DNA of 64,000 bases from Alkalicoccobacillus plakortidis. GTDB taxonomy: Bacteria; Bacillota; Bacilli; Bacillales; Bacillaceae_D. Below the pieces are notes generated by a model that had not been told where the DNA came from, did no database searches, and saw nothing but the letters and a program-made list of their open reading frames with translations. Position numbers and translations under genes: made by a program. This document shows positions 16,745-26,118 of this stretch, piece after piece (positions within the stretch are counted from its first letter, which is position 1; the number at the start of each line of letters is the position of its first letter). The stretch spans positions 124,001 through 188,000 of the forward strand of contig NZ_JAMQJY010000004.1 of the NCBI RefSeq assembly GCF_023703085.1. Direction: 5' to 3'.

Positions 16745-16888
16745 GTAGAGCTTTAGCACTGTGTGGCATAGGGAATACCAGCTACGTTAAAAACCACCTT
16801 AGCTCGATGGTTCTTGTTGACCCGTTGGCGTCTTTCGATGTTTCCGGGCAGCAGCGTATCTCCAACACAGGAGCCTCACCTAACGATC
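16745..16888 (-). promoter_or_regulatory. M-box (ykoK) magnesium riboswitch aptamer
   Basis: Read on the minus strand, the conserved M-box blocks occur in order: ATCGTTAGGTGAGGCTCC, GGAGATACGCTGCTGCC, GACGCCAACGGGTCAAC, AAGGTGGTTTTTAACG, and CCACACAGTGCTAAAGCTC. These match the ykoK leader that senses Mg2+ and controls mgtE and other Mg transporters in Bacilli. A promoter lies upstream and a terminator hairpin downstream. Confidence 0.93.
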
Positions 16889-16908
16889 CTATATTCTGTT
16901 ACCCTTTT

Positions 16909-16937
16909 ATGGTAGGGAAATATAGTCATATTGTCAA
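16909..16937 (-). promoter_or_regulatory. Promoter of the M-box-mgtE transcript
   Basis: On the minus strand TTGACA (16937-16932), 17 bases, TACCAT (16914-16909), placing the start just before the aptamer. Confidence 0.65.
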
Positions 16938-16954
16938 TGGTTAAGCTGATTCAT

Positions 16955-18419
16955 TTACTTGAGCTTTTCTTGTTTGCTTCGACGAACCAAAAGTGCTAAA
17001 ACAACAGCAGCACAGGCAAAGTAAAAACCAGTAGAAAAGCTTAGCTGAGATCCAACCGTCAATGCGTCAGCTATATCAAGGTCTGTTGGGTTATTAATAT
17101 CAGCTAAATAATTTTGTTGTCCATTCTCCAATATTGCAATAAATAAGGCAGCACCGATTGCACCTGATACCTGCATCAATGTACTTGCAATCGCCGTCCC
17201 GTGTGGATAGAGCTTAGTAGGTAATTGATTTAACCCGTTTGTTTGGGATGGCATCATAATCATTGCAATAGAAATCATTAGAAATGAATGTTGCAAAATG
17301 ATGACCCAGATTGGTACACCTGGTGTTGAGAAACGGTATGTGAATACAGTTATTGCAAGAAGAATGGTTCCTGGAATAAGGATTGGACGTGGCCCAAATT
17401 TATCAAAAAGCCGTCCCATAATTGGAGACATGGCTCCGTTTATTAATCCTCCAGGTAGCATAACCAAACCAGTGGCAATCGCAGTAAATGCTAGAGCTCC
17501 TTGCATATACATCGGTAATACAAGCATCATGGCAAACATCGTCATCATGACAAGCATAATGAGAAGTAAACCAACTAAAAACATAGGGTACTTGAATACG
17601 CGTATATCGAGCATCGGTTTTTCTAACGTCAGTTGTCTCCAAGCTAAATAATGCGAGCGAAACAAATCCAACAATTAAACAAGAGAAAACAACGGGATCT
17701 GCAAAGCTGGCATCGCCCTTCCAAGCTGCGCTGAATCCATAGACAATACCTCCAAATCCAAGTGTTGATAGAATAAAAGAAAGCACGTCAAGTTTAGGTC
17801 TAGAAACTTCCGTAACATTTTTTAAGATTTTGATTCCAAATAATAATGAAAAGATGGAGATTGGAATGACAAAGTAGAACAACAAGCGCCATGATAGATT
17901 TTCAACAATTAACCCCGATACAGTTGGGCCAATTGCAGGAGCAAACATGATCACAAGGCCAACCATTCCCATGGCCGCACCGCGACGCTCAATTGGAATA
18001 ACTGATAAGATAACGTTTGTCAAAAGTGGAATCATAATGGCCGTTGCAATCGCCTGTATTAATCGACCAATCAATAATACGGAGAAAATAGGGCTGATTC
18101 CTGCTACTAGTGTACCTAGAGTAAATAAAGACATCGCCGTAATAAATAACTGACGAGTCGTAAATCGTTGCATAAAATAAGCAGAGATTGGGATTAATGT
18201 CCCAATAATAAGCATGTAGCCCGTTACTAACCATTGAACGGTACTGTACGCAACATTAAACTCACTCATAATTGCATTTAAAGCTACATTTAGAATCGTT
18301 TCATTTAAAATAGCCACAAATGCACCAGACAGTAATACAGCAAGTAGCGGTACCACTTTGATCTTTGGTATTTCTTTTTTTACATTTATTTGTTCTGTAT
18401 GTCCAACGTCCACATACAT
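16955..18419 (-). CDS. DHA2-family MFS multidrug efflux pump, one frame break
   Basis: A 14-segment drug:H+ antiporter of the EmrB/QacA (LmrB-like) type. Motifs: FNETILNVALNAIM-type helix 1 region (ILNETILNVAL), WLVTGYMLIIGTLIPISAYF, and GRLIQAIATAIMIPL (motif C area). The frame breaks in the middle: FVSLALF continues as WRQLTLEKPMLDIRVF if one base is removed from GCTTGG (minus strand; CCAAGC at 17639-17644). Repaired length is 487 residues. It is divergent from a TetR regulator with two matching palindromes between them, so TetR-repressed efflux is likely. Confidence 0.85.
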
Positions 18420-18440
18420 TCCTCCCTACATTACATTTAC

Positions 18441-18499
18441 GAAACGGTATCGTTTCCTAAAGTATCGTACCACCACTAATAATGAAACGCAATCGTTTC
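18441..18499. promoter_or_regulatory. Twin TetR operators GAAACG-N4-CGTTTC
   Basis: Two palindromes, GAAACGGTATCGTTTC (18441-18456) and GAAACGCAATCGTTTC (18484-18499), 43 bp apart in the divergent promoter region of the efflux pump and the TetR gene. Confidence 0.8.
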
Positions 18500-18569
18500 G
18501 TATTTTGTTTACAATAAAAAAATGGTATGATGGATTTGGTAAGTTCATGCTCAAAAGGGGGAATCAACA

Positions 18570-19200
18570 TTGAATGATAGCGTTCATCACCATGATGAAG
18601 AGAACAAACGGGGAAGACCAATGGATCTAACTCGTAATCAGGTCATCATAGACAAAACCCTAGAGCTCCTGGCAGAAGTAGGCTTTGACTCACTTACAAT
18701 TGAGGCCATTGCTCATCAAGCAAAGGTAGGAAAAGCAACGATTTATCGTAGATGGTCGTCAAAAGAAGAGCTCGTCATTGATGCAGTCTCATCTACTAGT
18801 CCGTTTGAGTCGTTTATGGATAGAATAGATTTTGATAAAAATATACGGGAGCAGTTAATTGATTTGCTTTGTTTTTGTTTCCGGGAAGAACACGAAGTCC
18901 ACCAGCAGGCAATGACAGCAATTGGTTCAGCACTGCCGCATAATAAGGAGCTAGAGCAAGGGCTTCATAATAACTTTTACCAAAAGCTTCGAGCTGCTAT
19001 TTTAACGGTTCTAGAACCATTTCTAAAGGAAGATCACGCGCTTGAACCAGATGAATTAGATTTGCTAGTCGATATTGGACCAAGCTTTAATCATCTATCG
19101 TATGTATTTAATGCGTAAACCTTTCGATCGTAAGTATATCGAGAATATTGTGGATCATTTGATGTTATCGATGCTAGAAACACATCTTAAAAGATCATGA
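18570..19200 (+). CDS. TetR/AcrR family regulator, one frame break
   Basis: TTG start with GGGGGAA upstream. The helix-turn-helix reads FDSLTIEAIAHQAKVGKATIYRRWSSKEELVIDAV. The frame closes early at 19118, but removing one A from CCAAGC at 19080-19085 restores a normal TetR C terminus (IIYRMYLMRKPFDRKYIENI ... LKRS) ending at 19200, about 209 residues. It probably represses the divergent efflux pump and itself through the twin palindromes. Confidence 0.85.
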
Positions 19201-19202
19201 TA

Positions 19203-19231
19203 AAAGCCCTCAACACAGTGTGTTAAGGGCT
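19203..19231. terminator. Bidirectional terminator
   Basis: Stem AAGCCCT-C-AACAC / GTGTT-A-AGGGCTT between the convergent TetR gene and the small gene at 19247; TTTT follows on the minus strand. Confidence 0.75.
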
Positions 19232-19246
19232 TAATAGTGTCCACGT

Positions 19247-19480
19247 CTAAACTTTATCAATGACATACGCATTTTTAGTGCGATAATATTTTTCTCCATC
19301 TTCTGCGGAGTGCTCAAAATAACCTTCAAATGCTTGTACAATTCTAAACTGTCTCTCAGGATTAGCGAACAGTTGATTCTCATTGGAAGATAGAATAACA
19401 GCATCTGATTTAGAAATAAATTGATCGATCTCTGCCGCTTTATAGTTTACTCCTACTTCGAGTTCATTTACCTTACTCAA
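19247..19480 (-). CDS. Small soluble protein, unknown function
   Basis: A 77-residue acidic protein beginning MSKVNELEVGVNYKAAEIDQ, from a TTG with AGGGAGGT at correct spacing. It has no membrane segment or known motif. The strong ribosome site and flanking terminators support a real gene; the function is not recognisable. Confidence 0.6.
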   Translation of the reverse strand: MSKVNELEVGVNYKAAEIDQFISKSDAVILSSNENQLFANPERQFRIVQAFEGYFEHSAEDGEKYYRTKNAYVIDKV

Positions 19481-19599
19481 AATAAAAACCTCCCTGTTAA
19501 TCTAATTCTTTATTCTATATTTATTGCCATTACCGTTTAAAGAAAAAATAAAACATGTAATAAGAAGTAAGAGTAAGTTGTTATATATAGGTCTATAAC

Positions 19600-19649
19600 A
19601 ATAAGTCATAAAACCTTTTCCGCAGTGGAAAAGGTTTTATAACTTATTG
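19600..19649. terminator. Long hairpin terminator
   Basis: An inverted repeat of about 22 bp (AATAAGT..ATAAAACCTTTTCC and its complement) with a GCAGT loop, overlapping the end of the minus-strand gene at 19644. Confidence 0.8.
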
Positions 19650-19955
19650 TTCGTTAGAAAGCCCATCAGCCCAAGCTTTAAGCTTCTTTACAGGGAAGTA
19701 CACTTGTCCATTAACTTTAATATGAGGAACAGAAGGATAGTCTTTCACAAGAGCCTTTGCATCTTCTTTTGAAATACCTATGTAATCGTGAACTTGATTT
19801 TCTTTTATTAGCTTCGGTGGTCCCCACTCATCATCCTCTGTAAAACGACTGAGAAGAGATTTAGCGTTTGGATTGTTAAAATTTTTTAATCCATCTCCTA
19901 TAAAATAAGCAGCCCCAACCATTCCAACTGCTAGCCAAAAAAATTCATGCATCAT
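19644..19955 (-). CDS. Membrane-anchored protein with excisionase-like HTH domain
   Basis: A 103-residue protein: a single N-terminal hydrophobic segment (FFWLAVGMVGAAYFIG), a linker with ESKDD-type charge (FTEDDEWGPPKLI), and a C-terminal domain YIGISKEDAKALVKDY...PHIKVNGQVYFPVKKLKAWAD that resembles the HTH_17/MerR-excisionase fold. AGGGGAATGAC precedes the ATG pair. A DNA-binding-like domain tethered to the membrane is unusual; alternatively it is a protein-binding winged domain. Function unknown. Confidence 0.55.
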   Translation of the reverse strand: MMHEFFWLAVGMVGAAYFIGDGLKNFNNPNAKSLLSRFTEDDEWGPPKLIKENQVHDYIGISKEDAKALVKDYPSVPHIKVNGQVYFPVKKLKAWADGLSNEQ

Positions 19956-20044
19956 GTCATTCCCCTAACCATTTATTTTTGTTAATCATACCATGTATAC
20001 CCATATTAAGGTAGAATGGATGTGGAAAGGGGTTGGGTGGAGAA

Positions 20045-20539
20045 TTGGATATTGTTGAGATACATGAGCTAGAAAGACATGAAGTTAAAGATTTTTTCAA
20101 AACACATTGGGGTTCAGATGAGATGGTTATATCAAGTGGAATCTTTACCTGCAGTGAACTAGATGGTTTTCTCACTCGAGACCGATCAGGCGATATAAAT
20201 GGTTTAATTACATATGTAATAAGGCAAGAGACATGTGAAATGATTTCTTTAGATAGTGTGATGGAGGGAAAAGGCATAGGCTCAGCACTTCTTCATGCTG
20301 TGGAGAATAGAGCACGAAACCAAGGTTGCTCGATTATCAAGTTAGTTACAACAAATGATAATATGAGAGCGTTGAGTTTTTATCAGAAGCGAGAGTATCG
20401 CCTTTCACGAATTATAAAAGATGCAGTGACAGAAGCAAGAAAACAAAAGCCAGAAATCCCATTGATCGGGTACCATGGGATTCCATTATTTGATGAGATT
20501 GAGCTAGTTAAGGAGCTTGGTGGCAATGAAACAAAATAA
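20045..20539 (+). CDS. GNAT family N-acetyltransferase
   Basis: A GNAT protein of about 164 residues: N-terminal HEVKDFFKTHWGSDEMVIS, the acetyl-CoA loop GKGIGSALLHAVENRARNQG, and the C-terminal NDNMRALSFYQKREY. The start is uncertain: TTG at 20045 gives the usual N terminus for this subgroup, while TTG at 20033 adds four residues. It overlaps the downstream methyltransferase gene by 14 bases, so the two are translationally coupled. Confidence 0.8.
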   Translation: MDIVEIHELERHEVKDFFKTHWGSDEMVISSGIFTCSELDGFLTRDRSGDINGLITYVIRQETCEMISLDSVMEGKGIGSALLHAVENRARNQGCSIIKLVTTNDNMRALSFYQKREYRLSRIIKDAVTEARKQKPEIPLIGYHGIPLFDEIELVKELGGNETK

Positions 20540-21260
20540 ATATGATGAACTAGATTTTTTTAACGCGTACGCACAGATGTCTCGTTCTATTCATGGATTG
20601 AAGGCAGCTTGGGAGTGGCATGTGTTAAAGGAATTAATGCCGAACCTGAAGGACAAACGAGTTTTAGATTTGGGCTGTGGCTATGGCTGGCACTGCGGGT
20701 ATGCTGAGTCAAATGGAGCAGCTTCAGTAATCGGCGTAGATTTATCAAAAAAAATGCTGGAGAAAGCGCAGGAATTACACGGGTCAAAAAACATATCATT
20801 TCTGAATAAGTCCATAGAGGAAGTTACTTTTCCACAGAGTTCATTTGATGTTGTGATAAGTTCATTGGCTCTGCATTATGTGAAGGATTATCGTGAAGTG
20901 GTCCATAATGTGTATGATCTGTTGGCGGAAGGTGGAACCTTTTTATTTTCCGTTGAACATCCAATCTTTACATCGCGTCCGGAACAAGACTGGTATGTGA
21001 ATGAAAAAGAAGAGATTCTACATTGGCCAATCGATTCTTATCAAGAAGAAGATAGAAGAGAGACAAGTTTTTTAACCAACGATGTCGTAAAATATCACCG
21101 AACCATCTCAACATATATAAATGAATTGATTAGTGCTGGTTTTATCATTCAGGCAGTGGAGGAACCAAAACCAACTGAAGAAGCACTTAAGGAATCGGTG
21201 GAAATGAGAGATGAGCTGAGAAGGCCGATGTTTTTGATGGTGTTGGTTCGTAAGGCGTAG
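20526..21260 (+). CDS. Class I SAM-dependent methyltransferase
   Basis: A 244-residue methyltransferase. The SAM-binding motif I is VLDLGCGYGWHCGYAESNGA, the acidic residue after strand 2 is in VIGVDLSKKM, and motif IV is FDVVISSLALHYVKD. The likely substrate is a small molecule. AAGGAG lies 10 bases before the ATG at 20526, inside the end of the GNAT gene. Confidence 0.85.
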   Translation: MKQNKYDELDFFNAYAQMSRSIHGLKAAWEWHVLKELMPNLKDKRVLDLGCGYGWHCGYAESNGAASVIGVDLSKKMLEKAQELHGSKNISFLNKSIEEVTFPQSSFDVVISSLALHYVKDYREVVHNVYDLLAEGGTFLFSVEHPIFTSRPEQDWYVNEKEEILHWPIDSYQEEDRRETSFLTNDVVKYHRTISTYINELISAGFIIQAVEEPKPTEEALKESVEMRDELRRPMFLMVLVRKA

Positions 21261-21288
21261 ACATAATTTTAGTATTGGGTGTGTGTTT

Positions 21289-22547
21289 ATGAAATGTAAT
21301 GCAACGTGTGGTGTTCTCTTTTTAGTTATGCTCAGTGGGTGTACAACTGCTAACACCGAGCAACTAGAAACTACGGAACAAGATAATATTTATAATGGAA
21401 GTGGAATTGTATACCAATATGAACCGATTGAGCATACAAATTCTCCCCAGCCTTATCAAGTGATCGTGGATGAAGATTTTGAATTATTTAGCGATCACGA
21501 ACATGCAAACTATTACAATATGAAATTTTTATATAAACCTGATTTAGAGAATTATACGTTCCAATTAAAATCAGAGTTAGGTGATATAGAAAAAGAGGTT
21601 GCAACGTTTTCGATCTCAGGAGCAAATGCTATTGAAATGGGTCTGTTGAGTTCACCTGAGTATTATGATTTTGAATCAGCCCGCTCGGAAAAGGAACAGG
21701 CAGAGATCGAACATAATATAAAAGAAGAAATTAAACAGAATAAAGAATATGGATTAGAAGAGTTCAAAGATCAACTGATAGAATTGGCTGAATCAGAACC
21801 TGTAGTCGTAACAGACGAGGAAGAAGACTTGGGAATCTTTTCATTTATGGTAGAGACTATTGCGGAAAAAGGATATCATAAATTTCAATTAGCTGTAGGG
21901 AACAAAACGATTATATTTCTGCAGAGATGACGATTCCAGAAGGTCAAAAAGATCAGTTGCTTGACCAAATGTTGGAAAGTATTCAATCAGTAACGAATAA
22001 TCGTGATCGGTTTTTTGAAGAATTCACGGATGTTAAAATTCCATCTATCTATACATATGAACCACCAAAACATCATGATGAGTATTATCCTGAGATTGGA
22101 TATTCCTATCATGCACCCAAAACAGACCATTTCTTTTTAAATGATAGATATGGTAGCTATTATGGATATCGTTTTACCTTTTATGGGAGATACGATACAG
22201 AGATTGAAATGCCAATCCCAAAACTAGAAATTCGTTCTGCGAGAATAGAAGACGAGTCTTTTAGTGAAAATCAAATAAACAATCAAGAACCAGATGGATA
22301 TATGGGTTATGAGGACAAATTCGCGTATGCCGTTAGTGACTTAATGCTAGATGACACAGTAGATACAGGGATTTTTACAACGGCAAAGAAGGTCCTGTTT
22401 GATGGGTACAACGTGTACTGGTTTGTTACCGAAGTAGATGGATTTATTTATTCCATTAACTTTAATATCGCAGAAGATGCTCCTGGAGAAATTCTTGATA
22501 CATTTTTGAACGATGTCGTTGCTACTTTTGAATTGAAAGAAGGATGA
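21289..22547 (+). CDS. Putative lipoprotein, unknown function, frame broken in an A-run
   Basis: ATG at 21289 begins a lipoprotein signal (MKCNATCGVLFLVMLSGC). The first frame ends at 21930, but the second continues seamlessly (NDYISAEMTIPEGQKDQLLD) if the AAAA at 21906-21909 had one more A, giving about 419 residues. The body is acidic with no recognisable domain, and the C-terminal part repeats the style of the first (YNVYWFVTEVDGFIYSINF), so it may hold two similar lobes. It overlaps the following GNAT gene by 4 bases (ATGA). Confidence 0.65.
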
Positions 22548-23071
22548 GTATGAATCTAACTATTACAAAACTGAAAGCAGAAGATGAAGAGTCACTCTAT
22601 CAATTTGAACTAGAAAACCGTACTTATTTTGAAGAAATGATTCCTGGTCGTGGAGATGATTATTATGTTTATCGCGAATTCAGAAGAAATCACCGCACAT
22701 TATTACAAGAGCAGGAAGAGAACGGGTCGTACTTCTATTTACTAAAGAATGACCAGGCAGAAATCGTTGGCCGCATTAATCTTGTTGATCTGAATGAACA
22801 AGGGGTTGGATCGCTTGGCTATCGGATTGGAAAAAGATTTGTTGGGCAAGGTGCTGCTACACAGGCAATTAAGCTTTTATTCAAAGAATTAACCAATCTT
22901 CCACAAGTGCGTGTGATTGAAGCCAAAACGACCACCAATCATCTCTCATCTCAAAAAGTATTAATGAACAATGGCTTTGAAAAAGTAGGTGTTACTAGCG
23001 AAACCTATCGCAATGCTTCAGGTGAAGAATGGCCATTTGTTCATTTTAGAAAAGAGGTTTGTGAGAAATAG
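22544..23071 (+). CDS. GNAT acetyltransferase, RimJ/RimL type
   Basis: A 175-residue protein with the ribosomal-protein acetyltransferase pattern: LYQFELENRTYFEEMIPGR at the N terminus, GYRIGKRFVGQGAATQAIKL for acetyl-CoA, and SSQKVLMNNGFEKVG at the C terminus. It shares ATGA with the lipoprotein stop. Its 3' end overlaps the convergent Lrp gene by 26 bases. Confidence 0.85.
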   Translation: MSMNLTITKLKAEDEESLYQFELENRTYFEEMIPGRGDDYYVYREFRRNHRTLLQEQEENGSYFYLLKNDQAEIVGRINLVDLNEQGVGSLGYRIGKRFVGQGAATQAIKLLFKELTNLPQVRVIEAKTTTNHLSSQKVLMNNGFEKVGVTSETYRNASGEEWPFVHFRKEVCEK

Positions 23072-23468
23072 GTGTTGATAAATTAATAAGTGATGACGGC
23101 TTCCCGTACTCCATAGACGCATCAATAATTGTCTCTAAAGCTCCAACGGAAGTCGTCACTACTTTAATTAGGTAATCAAATTGTCCGGCAAGTCGTGAAC
23201 ACTCTACAATATCGGGTTGGTCTCTACAAAATTGCACAAAAGGTTTACACCTCGTTGTATTGTAAAGAATATGTGCGGTGATAGGTCTGCCTACTTTTTC
23301 TGCATTAATCACCGCTCTGTACCCCGTAATAATCTGCTTATCCTCTAGCTTTTTGACTCGTTCATTTGTGGCTGGATTGGATAGGCCTATTTTTTTTGCT
23401 AGTTCTGTAATTGAAAGACGCCCGTCCTCCTGTAAAAAACGTAGAATGAATGTATCGATTTCATCCAT
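23046..23468 (-). CDS. Lrp/AsnC family regulator
   Basis: A 140-residue protein with the AsnC helix-turn-helix (ILRFLQEDGRLSITELAKKIGLSNPATNERVKKLEDKQII) and the RAM ligand-binding domain (residues ~65-140). It is divergent from the isochorismatase-family hydrolase at 23628, which it may control. Confidence 0.85.
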   Translation of the reverse strand: MDEIDTFILRFLQEDGRLSITELAKKIGLSNPATNERVKKLEDKQIITGYRAVINAEKVGRPITAHILYNTTRCKPFVQFCRDQPDIVECSRLAGQFDYLIKVVTTSVGALETIIDASMEYGKPSSLINLSTPISHKPLF

Positions 23469-23627
23469 TTAAAACCCCTCCTTAAAATTGAAAGCAATGA
23501 TTCGTTATTTACAAGAATTTTAAAGTATTTTAGAAGAACAAGCTATGATTTCTTATTAAATATAGACGGAGGTCTCTTTATACTAATGTAGAAGTGAAAA
23601 ATTGATTGAAGGTAGGGTGGGGTAATC

Positions 23628-24173
23628 ATGAACAAAGCACTGATTGTTATTGATGTTCAGAAGGCCTTTGAACACGGAGCTTGGGGAGAAAGAAATAATC
23701 TGCAGGCTGAAGAAAATATCTTAAGACTTGTGGAGAAGTGTCGTACGCAAAACCAAATGATTATTTTTGTCCAGCATACTTCAACGAATCCTAAATCTCA
23801 TTTTTATATCGAGGATGAGTGTGTGAAATTCAAGGATTATATGAAACCACTTAAAGATGAAGTGGTTATTCAGAAACAAGTAAATAGTGCGTTTATCGGA
23901 ACGGATTTAGAGAAGATTTTACACGAAAATAAGGTCGATGAGGTGGTCATCGTAGGATTAACCACTCCACACTGTGTCTCGACTACCACAAGAATGAGCG
24001 CGAATCTCGGCTTTAAAACAACTTTAATATCAGATGCCACAGCAGCTTTTGAGTTAACGGACCAAAATGGAATAACGTATGATGCCAAAACCATTCATCA
24101 AGTGTCGCTTGCTACATTACATGAGGAATTTGCGGAAGTGAGGACGACGGAGGAATGGTTAGGCGAGAATTGA
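23628..24173 (+). CDS. Isochorismatase-family cysteine hydrolase
   Basis: A 181-residue hydrolase. The catalytic triad of the family is visible: Asp in LIVIDVQKAF, Lys in VVIQKQVNSAF, and Cys in VGLTTPHCVSTTTRMSANLG. Relatives hydrolyse isochorismate, nicotinamide, or N-carbamoyl and similar amides. GGTAGGGTGGGG precedes the ATG. A short degenerate repeat tract begins at its stop codon. Confidence 0.85.
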   Translation: MNKALIVIDVQKAFEHGAWGERNNLQAEENILRLVEKCRTQNQMIIFVQHTSTNPKSHFYIEDECVKFKDYMKPLKDEVVIQKQVNSAFIGTDLEKILHENKVDEVVIVGLTTPHCVSTTTRMSANLGFKTTLISDATAAFELTDQNGITYDAKTIHQVSLATLHEEFAEVRTTEEWLGEN

Positions 24174-24265
24174 AGAAAGAGTGGAGTACATCGGAAAGAG
24201 AGGAAATACATCGGGAAGAAGACCTGTTACATAGGGTAGAGAAGAAATACATCCGCAACCTCCAA
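24171..24265. repeat. Degenerate array 5, ~20-bp period
   Basis: TACAT (three times as TACATC) recurs at 24187, 24207, 24228 and 24248 (steps 20, 21, 20) in a purine-rich tract. The first unit, ACATCGGAAAGAGAGGAA, resembles the array 4 unit ATATCGGTAAAGAGAGCC. It lies between the isochorismatase stop and a terminator. Confidence 0.6.
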
Positions 24266-24277
24266 ACGAGATCAACA

Positions 24278-24302
24278 AAAAACCCCCTCTCCCAAGGGGG
24301 CT
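24278..24302 (-). terminator. Terminator of the fadR-etfBA operon
   Basis: On the minus strand CCCCCTT-GGGAG-AGGGGG followed by TTTTTTG, just after the etfA stop. Confidence 0.8.
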
Positions 24303-24310
24303 ACGCTACT

Positions 24311-25297
24311 TTAAACTTTCGACGAGGACAATACACTTTTAAATTCCTCTGTCAAAAGGGGCACTACTTCAAATAAATCGCCTACGATTCCATAGTCAGC
24401 AAGCTTAAAGATAGGTGCTTCGGGATCTTTGTTAATGGCGATGATTAATCGGGATTGGCTCATTCCAGCTACATGCTGAATGGCACCGCTGATTCCGCAC
24501 GCAATGTAAATCTCTGGTGTGACAACTTTTCCCGTTTGACCAATTTGCAAAGCGTAATCACAGTATTCGGCATCACAAGCGCCTCGGGAGGCACCAACTG
24601 CTCCGCCCAAAACTTGAGCAAGCTCTTCTAGTGGTTTGAAGCCATCTGAACTTTTTACTCCGCGACCACCGGCGATGACAACTTTGGCTTCGGCGAGGTC
24701 GATTTTTCCGGTTGATTTCTGAACGACGTTTTTAATTACGGTTCGCAACGAATCTGGTTGCTTGTATTCGATTTCCACGTGTGTAGCGGTATTCTCTGAT
24801 GTTTCTGCTGCTGGAATATTGTTTGGTCTAATGGTAAGAACCCATGGTGTGCTGCGAAATGTCTTTTGTTCAAAGGCTTTTCCGGCGTAAATGGGTCGCG
24901 TGTACAGCACCTGGTCTGCTGTTTGCTCAATCGCCGTGACATCTGATATTTGTCCGGCATCAAGGTTTGCTGAAATGATAGGGGAGAGATCACGGCCGAT
25001 GGTGGTATGGCCAAAAATAATGCCTTCAGCTCCGGATTGCTCAATAATCTGTGTTAATACTTTTGCATAAATCTCAGGGTTGTAGTGTTTGCAGTCTTCA
25101 TGATCCACTGAATAAATAGTCGTTACGCCGCTTGAGCTCAATTGCTCGGTTATATCATGTAGCTCATGCCCAATTAAGGCTAAATGAATAGGTGTTTCAT
25201 CTAATGACGACTGTCTGGCTGCTTCAATGGCTTCGTACGTAACCTGTTTGATACTTCCATCTCGATGCTCGGCAACTACCAGTATGCTTGTTGTCAT
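24311..25297 (-). CDS. etfA: Electron transfer flavoprotein alpha subunit EtfA
   Basis: A 328-residue FAD-binding subunit. The C-terminal FAD signature is plain: GGRGVKSSDGFKPLEEL, GASRGACDAEYCDYALQIGQTGK, YIACGISGAIQHVAGM, AINKDPEAPIFKLADYGIVGD. With EtfB it takes electrons from the acyl-CoA dehydrogenase FadE. The ATG at 25297 (MTTSILVVAEHRDG) has GGAGGAGG upstream and is preferred over an earlier in-frame start. Third gene of fadR-etfB-etfA. Confidence 0.93.
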   Translation of the reverse strand: MTTSILVVAEHRDGSIKQVTYEAIEAARQSSLDETPIHLALIGHELHDITEQLSSSGVTTIYSVDHEDCKHYNPEIYAKVLTQIIEQSGAEGIIFGHTTIGRDLSPIISANLDAGQISDVTAIEQTADQVLYTRPIYAGKAFEQKTFRSTPWVLTIRPNNIPAAETSENTATHVEIEYKQPDSLRTVIKNVVQKSTGKIDLAEAKVVIAGGRGVKSSDGFKPLEELAQVLGGAVGASRGACDAEYCDYALQIGQTGKVVTPEIYIACGISGAIQHVAGMSQSRLIIAINKDPEAPIFKLADYGIVGDLFEVVPLLTEEFKSVLSSSKV

Positions 25298-25318
25298 ATT
25301 GATTACCTCCTCCATTTT

Positions 25319-26090
25319 CTAGTTAAAAATATTAGATTTGCTTCTTAACTGTGATACCAGTTCTTTTACTTGTTCTCCGGGTTCACCTGTAAGCTTCTGT
25401 CCTGCCTGCCTCTTCTCGGGTAACGATAGCTCTATACGTGAGGTTTTAGGTGAAAGTTCATCATCTGATACGTTGAGATCATCAAGTGTTAGAGTGGTAA
25501 ATGGTTTTTTCTTTGCTTTCATAATGCCCGGTAAGCTTGGGTAACGGGGTTCATTTAGCCCTTGTTGAGCAGTGAATAAACCAGGAAGGCTGACCTCAAT
25601 CTCTTCGGTATCTCCTTCTGCGTCACGTTTCGTTAGTGCTTTTCCAGATTCAATTGTTAGCTCAGTAATCGAGCCTACATGTGGAATGTCTAAAAGGTGG
25701 GCAAGACGAATACCAACTTGACCAAGCGCCATTATCAACCGAGAAGTATCCGCCTAAAATCAAATCATAGGATTGTGTCTTTAGATAGGCTGCTAGCACT
25801 TTGGAAATACTACTTTCATCTGTTCCAATGCGCTCGTCGTTGATTAATACCGCTTCATCAGCACCCATAGCAAGTGCTGTTCGCAGAGCCTCTGCACTTC
25901 TGTCGGGTCCCACTGAAACTACGTAAACGCTTCCATTTGTTTGGTCCTTAAGTTGAATGGCTTCTTCAACGGCGTATTCGTCATATGGATTGACAACAAA
26001 CTGGACACCATCTTCTGAGATAGTGCCATTTTCAATTGTAATTTTCTCCTCTGTATCAAACGTCTGCTTTAACAGTACAATGATATTCAT
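25319..26090 (-). CDS. etfB: Electron transfer flavoprotein beta subunit EtfB, one frame break
   Basis: Starts MNIIVLLKQTFDTEEKI and carries the family motif FVVNPYDEYAVEEAIQLKD and the ADEAVLIND region. The frame breaks at GCTTGG (CCAAGC at 25722-25727 on the plus strand): YFSVDNGA continues as GQVGIRLAHLLDIPHVGS after removal of one base. Repaired length is 256 residues, the normal size. Forms the AMP-containing partner of EtfA. Confidence 0.93.
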
Positions 26091-26118
26091 TTAACATTCT
26101 CCTTCCTGGATTAGGGTC

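Noticed and set aside
24155..24376. A 73-codon frame after the isochorismatase gene
   Set aside because: It runs through the degenerate repeat tract, the terminator and into the etfA gene on the other strand; no ribosome site of its own.
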